Shown here: positions 1-6,261 of the stretch, in pieces
Layout: every line of letters starts with the position of its first letter
How positions within the stretch are numbered: position 1 is the first letter of the stretch
Source of the DNA: SIG480 sp045586595
Lineage (GTDB): Bacteria > Bacillota > Clostridia > Oscillospirales > JAAYXM01
Direction of reading: 5' to 3'
NCBI GenBank assembly: GCA_045586595.1
Contig: JAZNAQ010000007.1
Coordinates: 1 to 34,279, forward strand
Length of the DNA: 34,279 nucleotides
The notes under the pieces: generated by a model
What the model was told of the DNA's origin: nothing
Seen by the model: the letters and a program-made list of their open reading frames with translations, nothing else
Databases searched by the model: none
Translations under genes and position numbers: made by a program

Positions 1-17
1 TGCCGAGGGCTTAACCT
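1..17 (+). rRNA. 3' end of 23S rRNA (partial)
   Basis: The first bases match the conserved 3' terminus of bacterial 23S rRNA (a CCGAGGGCTTAACC-type ending, compare GTGAGGCTTAACCTT in E. coli). Only the last dozen or so bases lie inside the window, so the call rests on this short end plus the 5S and tRNA genes that follow. The exact 3' end is uncertain by a few bases. Confidence 0.7.
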
Positions 18-101
18 CAAAGTAGGTTAAATGTGGGAGTTGCGAAAGTGCAGAAGGTTCATGTTGTTCGGTTTTGAAGGTACATCGAGAGGGAGAGAGA
101 T

Positions 102-177
102 GCGCCTTTAGCTCAGTTGTTAGAGCAACTGACTCTTAATCAGTGGGTCCTGGGTTCGAGTCCCCGAAGGCGCACCA
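102..177 (+). tRNA. tRNA-Lys (anticodon CTT)
   Basis: A full 76-base cloverleaf including encoded CCA. The acceptor arms GCGCCTT and AAGGCGC pair perfectly, and the anticodon loop CTCTTAA gives anticodon CTT. The T loop contains GGTTCGAGT. It lies between the 23S end and 5S, so it should be transcribed with the rRNA operon. This isoacceptor reads AAG. Confidence 0.96.
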
Positions 178-219
178 AAGCTTAATTAATATTAGCAAGC
201 GTCGATAGAGGAAGAGAAT

Positions 220-294
220 GGCCCGTTGGTCAAGCGGTCAAGACACCGGCCTCTCACGCCGGTAACGGGAGTTCGATTCTCCCACGGGTCACCA
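220..294 (+). tRNA. tRNA-Glu (anticodon CTC)
   Basis: A 75-base cloverleaf with encoded CCA. Acceptor arm GGCCCGT pairs with ACGGGTC (one G-T pair). The anticodon loop CTCTCAC gives CTC, and the body strongly resembles bacterial tRNA-Glu (TTGGTCAAGCGGTCAAGACA). It is the second tRNA between 23S and 5S. It reads GAG only, so a UUC isoacceptor is expected elsewhere in the genome. Confidence 0.96.
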
Positions 295-319
295 AACCCT
301 TCTTAAAATTGAATATGTA

Positions 320-435
<116 letters not shown>

Positions 436-444
436 ATCATATAT

Positions 445-520
445 TCCTCCTTAGCTCAGTCGGTAGAGCATGCGGCTGTTAACCGCAGGGTCGTTGGTTC
501 AAGTCCAACAGGGGGAGCCA
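445..520 (+). tRNA. tRNA-Asn (anticodon GTT)
   Basis: A 76-base cloverleaf with encoded CCA. Acceptor arm TCCTCCT pairs with AGGGGGA (one T-G pair). The anticodon arm TGCGG-CTGTTAA-CCGCA gives GTT. It begins about 10 bases after 5S and is the last RNA gene before the operon terminator. Confidence 0.96.
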
Positions 521-521
521 G

Positions 522-559
522 AAAAAGCATCAATCTTGATACAAGATTGATGCTTTTTT
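522..559 (+). terminator. Rho-independent terminator of the rRNA-tRNA operon
   Basis: A perfect long stem (AGCATCAATCTTG pairing with CAAGATTGATGCT) with a small loop, preceded by an A-run and followed by six T. It lies two bases after tRNA-Asn and ends the rRNA transcript. Confidence 0.93.
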
Positions 560-563
560 AACG

Positions 564-659
564 AAATAAATCCTGACGGATTTGTGAAATACCCTTCGTG
601 CGTGAAATATTTCTTCACAATGTGAAATACGCCTGCGACGTGTGATAAAGGATTTATTT
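564..659. repeat. Small noncoding repeat element with terminal inverted repeats and a GTGAAATA array
   Basis: Bounded by a perfect 11-bp inverted repeat (AAATAAATCCT at 564-574, AGGATTTATTT at 649-659). Inside, GTGAAATA occurs at 584, 602 and 622, and a variant, GTGATAAA, at 642, giving a spacing of 18-20 bases. No ORF is present. The architecture resembles small hairpin-rich interspersed repeats or MITE-like elements that I recall from gut Clostridia. That identity is inference; only one copy lies in this window. Confidence 0.6.
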
Positions 660-665
660 TATTTC

Positions 666-740
666 ATAGAAAGCGATAGTTTTCTATTCCACAAGTTACG
701 GAGTAAATTATTTTACATTTGCGTAAGGCAAATATTTCAC
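666..740. repeat. Two short hairpins beside the repeat element, possible degenerate extension
   Basis: ATAGAAA (666-672) pairs with TTTCTAT (681-687), and ATTTGC (717-722) with GCAAAT (728-733). The segment ends with ATTTCAC, the inverse of the GTGAAAT unit in the adjacent element, suggesting a decayed, oppositely oriented part of it. Nothing recognisable is seen from 741 to about 855; this AT-rich stretch holds no gene. Confidence 0.35.
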
Positions 741-855
741 TAAAACATCACTGCATCTATTATGATTGTGAAAGCCAAATTAATAGACCGATTTAGACGA
801 TAATTTGAGTTGTTTTGTTTTTATTGTTAGTTTATTCTATTTGTCATGTTAACAA

Positions 856-882
856 TTGCGACTTTTTGCGATGTATGATAAT
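856..882 (+). promoter_or_regulatory. Weak promoter candidate upstream of the 987 membrane protein gene
   Basis: TTGCGA (856-861) and GATAAT (877-882), or the overlapping TATGAT (874-879), in very AT-rich DNA. The spacing (15 or 12 bases) is short of the ideal 17. It would leave a leader of about 100 bases before the gene at 987. Confidence 0.3.
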
Positions 883-986
883 ATAAAAAATAAGTTTATA
901 AAACAACAAAAAGAAGAAACTATGTTGTTCATTTTAATCTTACTTTTATTTATACTTAAAGTGTAAATTGAAAAGGAGGATTCATT

Positions 987-1340
987 ATGAACACAGACAA
1001 AATTTTAGCAGAAGCAATAGCTAAGGATTATGCACCAAAGGATAATTCAAAAATAGTTGCTCTTAAAAAGCTTGATAGCAAAGCAAAACTTCCGGCGACA
1101 ATTTTTACGTACACCTTTGGTATTATCTCAGCACTCATTGTTGGAACAGGTATGAGTCTTGCTATGCAGGTAATCGGCAGCGGGACTATTGCAATGGTTG
1201 CAGGAATTGTTATAGGTATTATAGGTTTTATCCTTTGCGGAGTTAACTATCCTATTTACAAAAGAATGCTTGAAAGAGACAAAGCAAAATATGCTTATGA
1301 AATTGTTGAACTTGCGCGTGAAATCAGTGAACAAAAATAA
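987..1340 (+). CDS. Small two-helix membrane protein, unknown function
   Basis: A 117-residue protein with a charged N-terminus (about 1-34), two hydrophobic helices (about 37-59 and 68-88) separated by a Gly/Ser turn, then NYPIYK and a charged amphipathic C-terminal helix. That topology would place both ends in the cytoplasm. A strong AAGGAGG at 973-979 supports the ATG. A TetR-type regulator starts 20 bases after its stop, probably on the same transcript. The pairing suggests a membrane protein controlled by its own repressor, perhaps stress- or drug-related, but this is inference. I do not recognise a characterised family. Confidence 0.85.
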   Translation: MNTDKILAEAIAKDYAPKDNSKIVALKKLDSKAKLPATIFTYTFGIISALIVGTGMSLAMQVIGSGTIAMVAGIVIGIIGFILCGVNYPIYKRMLERDKAKYAYEIVELAREISEQK

Positions 1341-1360
1341 AAGTAAAAGGAGGGTGAGCT

Positions 1361-1948
1361 TTGAATAAATCAGAAAGCAAATATTTTAATACTGCTAAAA
1401 AGATGGACAAGGCACTTATATCCCTTCTTGAAGAGAAATCTTTTGAATATATAACCGTTAGTGAAATATGCAAAAGGGCGAATGTTAATCGCTCTACCTT
1501 CTATCTTCATTATGAAAATACAGTTGATTTGCTTAATGAGACGGCGAGATTTTTGCTTGATGATTTTATAGCGTATTTTAATGATGATCGAAAGAATATA
1601 GCAAATAAGCTCATGGAAAGCTCACTTGATGAATTAAATTTTATATCAGATGAGTATTTGCATCCGTATTTGTCATATATTAAGGATAATAAGAGTGTGT
1701 TTTCAACTGTTTTATTACATTCGGTTTCATTTGGATTTAATGAGATATTTCAAAAACTTTATGAAAATATTTTTAATCCAATTTTAGAGAGATACAACTA
1801 TCCATCTGCTGACAGAAAATATGCTATGATGTTTTATCTCAACGGAATAACCGCTATTGTAAAAGAGTGGTTAAAAGATAAATGCGAAAAATCAATTCAG
1901 GAAGTATCTCAAATTATTTACGAATGCATATTCGGATTAAAACATTGA
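1361..1948 (+). CDS. TetR/AcrR family transcriptional regulator
   Basis: 195 residues with a TetR-type DNA-binding domain at the N-terminus. The helix-turn-helix spans about residues 32-52 (ITVSEICKRANVNRSTFYLHY), with the family hallmark of a T-F-Y-x-H-Y recognition helix end. The remaining all-helical part is the ligand-binding and dimer domain and gives no clue to the ligand. The start is TTG, chosen because AGGAGG at 1348-1353 lies seven bases upstream and no in-frame ATG fits. It is coupled to the preceding membrane protein gene, which is the likeliest regulatory target. Base composition here is more AT-rich than in the rest of the window. Confidence 0.9.
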   Translation: MNKSESKYFNTAKKMDKALISLLEEKSFEYITVSEICKRANVNRSTFYLHYENTVDLLNETARFLLDDFIAYFNDDRKNIANKLMESSLDELNFISDEYLHPYLSYIKDNKSVFSTVLLHSVSFGFNEIFQKLYENIFNPILERYNYPSADRKYAMMFYLNGITAIVKEWLKDKCEKSIQEVSQIIYECIFGLKH

Positions 1949-1960
1949 TAGTAACTACTT

Positions 1961-1988
1961 TTGCACATTAGAACAGAAAAAATATAAA
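1961..1988 (+). promoter_or_regulatory. Promoter candidate for the 2055-2789 gene pair
   Basis: TTGCAC (1961-1966) and TATAAA (1983-1988), 16 bases apart, placed just after the TetR stop. The -35 match is poor. If real, the hairpin at 2017-2054 lies in the leader of this transcript. Confidence 0.33.
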
Positions 1989-2016
1989 AGCAAAACAGAA
2001 CGATAGCATAAAAAAA

Positions 2017-2054
2017 CACCTTGGGATAAATAATAACTCTGAGGTGATTTTTTT
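2017..2054 (+). terminator. Terminator-like hairpin whose 3' arm is the next gene's ribosome binding site
   Basis: CACCTTGGG (2017-2025) can pair with CTCTGAGGTG (ending 2046), including a few G-T pairs, followed by a run of seven T. An A-run precedes it. GAGGTG (2041-2046) is also the only plausible ribosome binding site for the ATG at 2055. It may end the TetR transcript, regulate the next gene, or both. Confidence 0.55.
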
Positions 2055-2330
2055 ATGGCAAAACGAGGGATGAAAAGAATTGACCGAACACATACAAAGC
2101 CCAAAAACTATGCGCCGCCTGTTCCTGAAATTCAGGGCAAAGCAAAACACGGAAAAGAACAGGCAAACCCGATAATTGCGGGCACTGAGTCTCCGGCACA
2201 AAAAGTTTATCACAGCGTGCCGCATACGAAAGAAAAAAATATTTCTTCAGTGTATCCGGTAATTGATACAGACCTTGCAAGAGATAATATTGAAAACGAC
2301 CTTTCTGCAGCGGATTTGCAGGATTTATAA
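2055..2330 (+). CDS. Small basic hypothetical protein
   Basis: 91 residues, Lys/Pro/His-rich at the N-terminus (MAKRGMKRIDRTHTKPKN) with an acidic C-terminus (DTDLARDNIENDLSAADLQDL). No membrane segment, signal peptide or known motif is visible; it is probably largely disordered. GAGGTG at 2041-2046 supports the ATG. The next gene starts 24 bases downstream and is probably cotranscribed. I do not recognise the family, and the coding call rests on the ribosome binding site, the spacing and the sensible composition. Confidence 0.7.
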   Translation: MAKRGMKRIDRTHTKPKNYAPPVPEIQGKAKHGKEQANPIIAGTESPAQKVYHSVPHTKEKNISSVYPVIDTDLARDNIENDLSAADLQDL

Positions 2331-2354
2331 AAGAGAAAGGATTTTGGTATTGTT

Positions 2355-2789
2355 ATGGTAGAGCAGGATACTATAAAGCTTCTTCGCGAATGTGATGCAG
2401 GGGTGAAAATGGGCGTATCGTCTATAGAAGATGTTTTGGATAATATAGATGATGTTAAGCTTGAAAAGATTCTTACAGAGTGTAAAAAAGAGCACGAAAA
2501 ATTGGACGTTGAGATTCAGCAGCTTTTGAGTAAATATAAGGATGACGGTAAAGAACCGGCAACGATGGCTAAAGGGATGTCATGGATTAAAACAAACATG
2601 AAGCTTGCCATGAATAATTCTGACCAGACTGTTGCAGACCTTATGACCGACGGTTGCAATATGGGAGTTAAGTCTTTGAACAAATATCTGAATAAATACA
2701 AAGCGGCAGACGAAAAGACAAAGGACATTACAAAGCGGTTGATTAATCTTGAAGAAAAGCTTACTGTTGATATGCGGGGATTTCTTTAA
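2355..2789 (+). CDS. Conserved helical-bundle protein, DUF2383/ferritin-like in appearance
   Basis: 144 residues, almost entirely amphipathic helices, with repeated Lys/Glu/Asp patterns and no membrane segment. Conserved-looking stretches include RECDAGVKMGVSSIEDVL, KEHEKL, MAKGMSWIKTNMKLAM and DGCNMGVKSLNKYLNKY. The overall pattern is a four-helix bundle like small DUF2383/ferritin-like proteins, which are common in gut Clostridia. That assignment is from memory of similar sequences, not a search. The ribosome binding site is weak (AGAAAGG). A terminator follows at 2821-2850. Function unknown. Confidence 0.8.
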   Translation: MVEQDTIKLLRECDAGVKMGVSSIEDVLDNIDDVKLEKILTECKKEHEKLDVEIQQLLSKYKDDGKEPATMAKGMSWIKTNMKLAMNNSDQTVADLMTDGCNMGVKSLNKYLNKYKAADEKTKDITKRLINLEEKLTVDMRGFL

Positions 2790-2820
2790 TTTTGATAGAA
2801 TACAAACAAATATCCCGAGG

Positions 2821-2850
2821 AAAAAGGGCGCTCACGAAGCGCTCTTTTTT
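2821..2850 (+). terminator. Rho-independent terminator after the helical-bundle gene
   Basis: The stem AAGGGCGCT / AGCGCTCTT (one G-T pair) with the loop CACGA, followed by a T-run through 2850 and preceded by an A-run. Confidence 0.9.
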
Positions 2851-2851
2851 G

Positions 2852-2880
2852 TTGAGTTTACAATTTTTGTATGATAAAAT
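2852..2880 (+). promoter_or_regulatory. Promoter candidate for the NAD(P)HX epimerase gene
   Basis: TTGAGT (2852-2857), 17 bases, then TAAAAT (2875-2880). It lies immediately after the upstream terminator and would give a leader of roughly 28 bases before the chosen start, which argues against the longer upstream reading frame. Confidence 0.5.
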
Positions 2881-2914
2881 ATATATATTAACAATACCGA
2901 GATGGGGTGTAATG

Positions 2915-3553
2915 ATGAAACCGGACATAAACTCCGAAGAATTTAAAAGAGCAATATCGGTTGAGAAAATGCGTGAAAGCGATAAATATACTATAGCACA
3001 CCTTGTTTCCGGCAGAGAGCTCATGTACAGAGCAGCCATGGGTATTTACGAGTCGACAGACTGGAAAGATAAAAATATTGCGATAGTTTGTGGCAGCGGG
3101 AATAACGGAGGTGACGGATATGCGCTTGCATGCATTTTGGCAGATAACGGCATTGTTTCAACGATTTTCAGACTAAGTGAGAAATTTTCAGAGGATGGCA
3201 GACATTATTATATACAGGCAAAAAGCAAGGGTGTGAAGGGTATTATATTCACACCGGATATGAACTTTGATGGCTTTGATATAATAGTTGACTGCATTTT
3301 AGGCACCGGTTTCAGGGGAAAACCCGAAGGTGTTGTGGCTTCTGCGATAGGACGGATTAATGAGGCAAAAGCATATACGGTTTGTGCTGATATTAACAGC
3401 GGAATAAACGGAGATACCGGAGAGGCGCCTCTTGCTGTAAGGTCCGACTTAACTGTTTCGATAGGCTTCTATAAAAAAGGAATGTTTTTAAACGATGCCC
3501 CTGCTATAATTGGCAATCTTGTGAACGTTGACATTGGGATTGTTTTGGTTTAA
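2915..3553 (+). CDS. nnrE: NAD(P)H-hydrate epimerase (YjeF N-terminal domain)
   Basis: Epimerises S- and R-NAD(P)HX, the first step in repairing hydrated nicotinamide cofactors. As read (212 residues) the Rossmann-like fold carries GSGNNGGDGY at about 60-69, the nucleotide-binding loop of the family, then DCILGTGF with the expected catalytic-site Asp, and DINSGINGDTG in the potassium-site region. Only the epimerase domain is present; the NnrD dehydratase often fused to it is absent, so that enzyme must be encoded elsewhere. The frame is open upstream to 2792, but GGGGTG at 2904-2909 and the promoter at 2852-2880 support ATG 2915 (or 2912). No terminator is evident before the next promoter. 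Confidence 0.88.
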   Translation: MKPDINSEEFKRAISVEKMRESDKYTIAHLVSGRELMYRAAMGIYESTDWKDKNIAIVCGSGNNGGDGYALACILADNGIVSTIFRLSEKFSEDGRHYYIQAKSKGVKGIIFTPDMNFDGFDIIVDCILGTGFRGKPEGVVASAIGRINEAKAYTVCADINSGINGDTGEAPLAVRSDLTVSIGFYKKGMFLNDAPAIIGNLVNVDIGIVLV

Positions 3554-3606
3554 TAAGTTTATAGAGATTATAGAGAGCTCAAAATTTAAAGAACAGGCGT
3601 TTTGCA

Positions 3607-3635
3607 TTTACTTTTAAAATAGCATCTGCTATAAT
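3607..3635 (+). promoter_or_regulatory. Promoter for the PfkB sugar kinase gene
   Basis: TTTACT (3607-3612), 17 bases, and TATAAT (3630-3635), with TGC directly before the -10 (extended -10). The kinase ATG is 30 bases downstream. Confidence 0.65.
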
Positions 3636-3664
3636 AAGCTTAACAAGATTTCGGAGGTTCTGAT

Positions 3665-4693
3665 ATGAATTTTATTAAGGCTAAAGCGGATTTCGACCTT
3701 ATAAGCTTCGGTGAGGTAATGTTAAGACTATCTGCACCTAATAAAGAGAAAATTTCGCAGAGTGAGACTTTTGAAAAGAACTGTGGCGGTTCTGAATTTA
3801 ACGTTGCATCAGGTGCGGCAAACCTCGGAATTCGCGCGGCGGTTGTCACAAAGTTGCCAAAGAACAAGATGGGGCATTTTATTGCGCGCCGCATAAGATA
3901 TGGTAATGTTTCAGACGATTATGTTGTCTGGGATACGAGTGATGAAAAAAGACTTGGTATCTATTATTATGAAAACGGCGTATATCCGAGAAAGTCTGCA
4001 GTTGTTTATGACAGAGCGGGGGCATCTGTGTGCTCACTGTCGCTCGCTGAAATACCTGATGAAATTTATACCAGGACAAGAGTGTTTCATATAAGCTCAA
4101 TTTCACTTGCTTTGTCTCCAGTGCTCCGTGAAACGGCACTTGAAATGATAAAGAAGATGAAGGAAAACGGCGTTACCATAAGCTTTGATGTAAACTACCG
4201 TGCTGCACTTTGGAGCGAAGAAGAGGCGCGAGAGGTAGTTGAAAAGATATTCCCGCTTGTAGATATTTTGTTTGTATCTGAAGAAACCTCAAGAAGAATG
4301 CTTCAGCGTACCGGTACGCTTGATGAGATTATGAAAGGGTATGCTGATACATATGGCTGTAAGATTGTTGCGACTACACGCCGTGAGGTTGTAAGCCCGA
4401 CAAAGCATAATTTCGGCTCAAGAATTTATTATAATGGGAAGTTTTACGAAGAGCCCCATTATGAGAATATAGAAGTTATAGACCGTGTCGGAAGTGGCGA
4501 TGCGTATGTTGCGGGTATACTTTATGGTATTTTATCCGGCGGAGATATTGAGTCGGCGATGTCATACGGAAACGCGCTGAGTGCTATAAAAAATACAGTT
4601 ATGGGAGATATGTCCATAAGCTCGATTGATGAGGTTAATTCAATAATAAAATCACACAAATCAACAGGTGTTCAGGATGAAATGGTAAGATGA
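3665..4693 (+). CDS. PfkB/ribokinase family sugar kinase, probably 2-keto-3-deoxygluconate kinase-like
   Basis: A 342-residue cytosolic ATP-dependent sugar kinase. The N-terminal substrate motif GGSEFNVASGAANLG is at about 41-55, and the PfkB signature DRVGSGDAYVAG is at about 273-284 with the catalytic Asp near 279. DVNYR at about 175-179 is typical of KDG kinases and related enzymes. The length is normal. CGGAGG about six bases before the ATG fixes the start. There are no sugar-pathway neighbours, so the substrate is open: KDG, fructose or another ketose/aldonate are all possible. It stands alone between its own promoter and a shared terminator. Confidence 0.88.
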   Translation: MNFIKAKADFDLISFGEVMLRLSAPNKEKISQSETFEKNCGGSEFNVASGAANLGIRAAVVTKLPKNKMGHFIARRIRYGNVSDDYVVWDTSDEKRLGIYYYENGVYPRKSAVVYDRAGASVCSLSLAEIPDEIYTRTRVFHISSISLALSPVLRETALEMIKKMKENGVTISFDVNYRAALWSEEEAREVVEKIFPLVDILFVSEETSRRMLQRTGTLDEIMKGYADTYGCKIVATTRREVVSPTKHNFGSRIYYNGKFYEEPHYENIEVIDRVGSGDAYVAGILYGILSGGDIESAMSYGNALSAIKNTVMGDMSISSIDEVNSIIKSHKSTGVQDEMVR

Positions 4694-4700
4694 TGAGTAT

Positions 4701-4737
4701 AAAAAAGTAGCAAGCCATATGACTTGCTACTTTTTTT
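4701..4737. terminator. Bidirectional terminator between convergent genes
   Basis: A perfect stem (AGTAGCAAG / CTTGCTACT) flanked by an A-run on the left and a T-run on the right, so it can act on both strands. It separates the plus-strand kinase from the minus-strand membrane protein gene. Confidence 0.92.
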
Positions 4738-4745
4738 ATTAATGC

Positions 4746-5156
4746 TTACTCGTCATCACAGCCGGATAGGCACTTTGTGAGACAAGCGGTTGAAGTTATT
4801 ATAAGAGAAAAGAAGAGAAGAAGGGCACCTGTGATAATAGCACCGATTATGCTTGTTGCAGCAAAGGTTATTGCAAGAAGGATAACCGACGTAAGAACAG
4901 TGCCGAGGATTCCGGTCAGCAGTGCGGGGAGAATAGAACACAGGCAACCGCCATTGTTGTTTCTGTTAATAGATGCAGTTATAAGAACTATTGCCAGATA
5001 GACAACCGCTATACCGAACAGAACCCACAAAAAAGCCGGAGTTACGGTGATAACACCGGTAATTGTAAGAAGCGATGTGATTACCCCGATAATTACACTC
5101 GCCACAACAGCGAGGAGTGTGCAACTGCGCTTGCATCCGCAACCAAGATTTGACAT
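4746..5156 (-). CDS. Cysteine-rich multi-helix membrane protein, unknown function
   Basis: 136 residues. Hydrophobic helices lie at about 13-38, 40-63 and 74-124 (the last long enough for two), giving about four membrane segments. Eight cysteines fall outside or at the ends of the helices: C6, C8 and C12 near the N-terminus, C71 and C73 in the middle loop beside an Asn/Gly-rich turn, and C125, C129 and C133 near the C-terminus. This clustering suggests metal binding or disulfides, but no known motif fits. A near-perfect GGAGGTGA lies before the ATG. The gene is alone, convergent with the kinase and divergent from trmO. I do not recognise a characterised family. Confidence 0.82.
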   Translation of the reverse strand: MSNLGCGCKRSCTLLAVVASVIIGVITSLLTITGVITVTPAFLWVLFGIAVVYLAIVLITASINRNNNGGCLCSILPALLTGILGTVLTSVILLAITFAATSIIGAIITGALLLFFSLIITSTACLTKCLSGCDDE

Positions 5157-5171
5157 TTACTATCACCTCCG

Positions 5172-5206
5172 CTTATACTATATGCATAGAAAAGGGACAA
5201 GGTGAA
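5172..5206 (-). promoter_or_regulatory. Promoter candidates for the cysteine-rich membrane protein
   Basis: On the minus strand, TTGTCC (5200-5195) and TATAAG (5177-5172) are 17 bases apart; alternatively TTCACC (5206-5201) and TATAGT (5182-5177) are 18 apart. Either puts the start of transcription very close to the ribosome binding site, giving an unusually short leader, so the exact site is unsure. Confidence 0.35.
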
Positions 5207-5221
5207 TGGCTCAAAATGCAG

Positions 5222-5250
5222 TTGTTTTAAGGTTTGTGACATGTTATAAT
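5222..5250 (+). promoter_or_regulatory. Promoter for trmO
   Basis: TTGTTT (5222-5227), 17 bases, and TATAAT (5245-5250), with TGT directly before the -10. It gives a leader of about 24 bases before the ATG at 5281. Confidence 0.62.
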
Positions 5251-5280
5251 CATATATCATAGATGCGGAGGTGTAACAAC

Positions 5281-5970
5281 ATGGAGGGCAGAGTGATAGA
5301 GCCTGTTGCATATATACGCACAGACTTTAAAGAGAAGTTCGGCATCCCGCGTCAGAGCGGGTTAGTAAAAGAACTCATAGCAAAAATTGTTTTTGTACCT
5401 AAATATAGAAACCCGGATGCGTTACGCGGAATTGAGGGTTTTTCACATCTATGGCTTTTGTTTGATTTTTCAGAAGCTCATCGTGACGAATGGTCGCCGA
5501 CAGTTCGCCCGCCGCGGCTCGGCGGCAATACGAGAATAGGAGTGTTTGCGAGCCGCTCACCGTTTCGTCCGAATAATATAGGAATTTCATCTGTAGAGCT
5601 TGTTCGTGTAGAAGAATCTGAAGGCGAGGGGAATGTGCTTATAGTAAAAGGTGCAGACCTGCTTGATATGACACCTATATATGATATAAAGCCGTATCTA
5701 CCATACGCTGACGCTCATCCGCAAGCATTTGGGGGATATACTGACGAAAAAGAACGTGTACGCCTTATAGTTGAGTGCGAGGATGAGCTTATCGGAATTA
5801 TTCCCGAGGAAAAGCGTGAGGCTATGCTCGGATGTATTGCTGAGGACCCGCGCCCGTCATACCAGAAGGATGAGGGACGCGTGTACAGTATGCGCTTTGC
5901 TGATTTTGATGTTCGCTTCAGGGTTGCAGACGGTGTTGCATATATAGTTTCGATAGAAGTTATTAATTAA
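5281..5970 (+). CDS. trmO: tRNA (N6-threonylcarbamoyladenosine(37)-N6)-methyltransferase TrmO
   Basis: Uses S-adenosylmethionine to methylate t6A37 of threonine tRNAs (TsaA/YaeB family). As read (229 residues) the family blocks are in order: PRQSGL at about 23-28, GIEGFSHLW at 50-58, and RPPRLGGN followed by GVFASRSPFRPNNIG between about 76 and 101. The C-terminal part (DIKPYLPYAD, then EDPRPSY) also fits. The frame continues upstream to an ATG at 5263, but that codon overlaps the GGAGGTG ribosome binding site, so ATG 5281 is preferred. It is a single-gene unit with its own promoter. Confidence 0.92.
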   Translation: MEGRVIEPVAYIRTDFKEKFGIPRQSGLVKELIAKIVFVPKYRNPDALRGIEGFSHLWLLFDFSEAHRDEWSPTVRPPRLGGNTRIGVFASRSPFRPNNIGISSVELVRVEESEGEGNVLIVKGADLLDMTPIYDIKPYLPYADAHPQAFGGYTDEKERVRLIVECEDELIGIIPEEKREAMLGCIAEDPRPSYQKDEGRVYSMRFADFDVRFRVADGVAYIVSIEVIN

Positions 5971-6007
5971 AAGATAATGCTTGGTTTTATAAAAATTCCT
6001 AAAAGTG

Positions 6008-6036
6008 TTGCATTATTTGAAAGGATATGGTAATAT
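6008..6036 (+). promoter_or_regulatory. Promoter for the glycine riboswitch-symporter transcript
   Basis: TTGCAT (6008-6013), 17 bases, TAATAT (6031-6036) with TGG just before it; TATAAT overlaps at 6034-6039. Transcription would begin about 45-50 bases before the aptamer core. Confidence 0.5.
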
Positions 6037-6090
6037 AATTTAAGTTAAATATTGCCCTGTGAAACTTTTAGAATCAAAGGAGACTGAAAG

Positions 6091-6175
6091 CGGAGGGGAC
6101 TCTGGAGAATCTCTTAAATGAGTGCCGAAGGTGAAAGGAAGTATTTCCGAATCTCTCAGGCAAAAGAACAGAGAC
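6091..6175 (+). promoter_or_regulatory. Glycine riboswitch aptamer (single)
   Basis: Carries the conserved glycine-aptamer blocks in order: GGGACTCTGGAGA, then GTGCCGAAG at 6122-6130, a variable GGAA/TTCC hairpin at 6137-6148, and CTCTCAGGCAAAAGAACAGAG at the 3' side. Only one full aptamer is seen, not the usual tandem pair. The downstream gene is an alanine/glycine:Na+ symporter of the type commonly under such switches. Two terminator-like hairpins follow, consistent with transcriptional control. Whether glycine turns the gene on or off is not decided by the sequence. Confidence 0.93.
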
Positions 6176-6177
6176 TA

Positions 6178-6247
6178 CACGTACAAAACCTTTTCTTGTA
6201 TGTGCTTTTTCGGAGTTGCTGCAATTTTTGCGGCATTTTTTATTTTT
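6178..6247 (+). terminator. Expression platform: two terminator-like hairpins
   Basis: Hairpin 1: CACGTACAA (6178-6186) with TTGTATGTG (6196-6204), then CTTTTT. Hairpin 2: TGCTGCAA (6217-6224) with TTGCGGCA (6228-6235), a three-base loop, then a long T-rich run. Hairpin 2 is the better intrinsic terminator. Hairpin 1 directly abuts the aptamer and could be the partial 'ghost' aptamer stem seen in some single-aptamer glycine switches (inference). The symporter ribosome binding site follows at 6249-6254. Confidence 0.75.
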
Positions 6248-6261
6248 CAGGAGGGTTTTGT

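Noticed and set aside
584..649. CRISPR-like array (GTGAAATA units)
   Set aside because: The units are only 8 bases with 10-12-base spacers, and no cas genes are present; this is an interspersed repeat element, not CRISPR.
2792..2914. Longer N-terminus of the NAD(P)HX epimerase
   Set aside because: The upstream part overlaps a terminator and a promoter and lacks a ribosome binding site; GGGGTG points to the ATG at 2912-2915.
6118..6261. N-terminal extension of the glycine symporter frame
   Set aside because: This open frame runs through the riboswitch aptamer and terminator hairpins; a strong ribosome binding site and the family N-terminus support ATG 6262.
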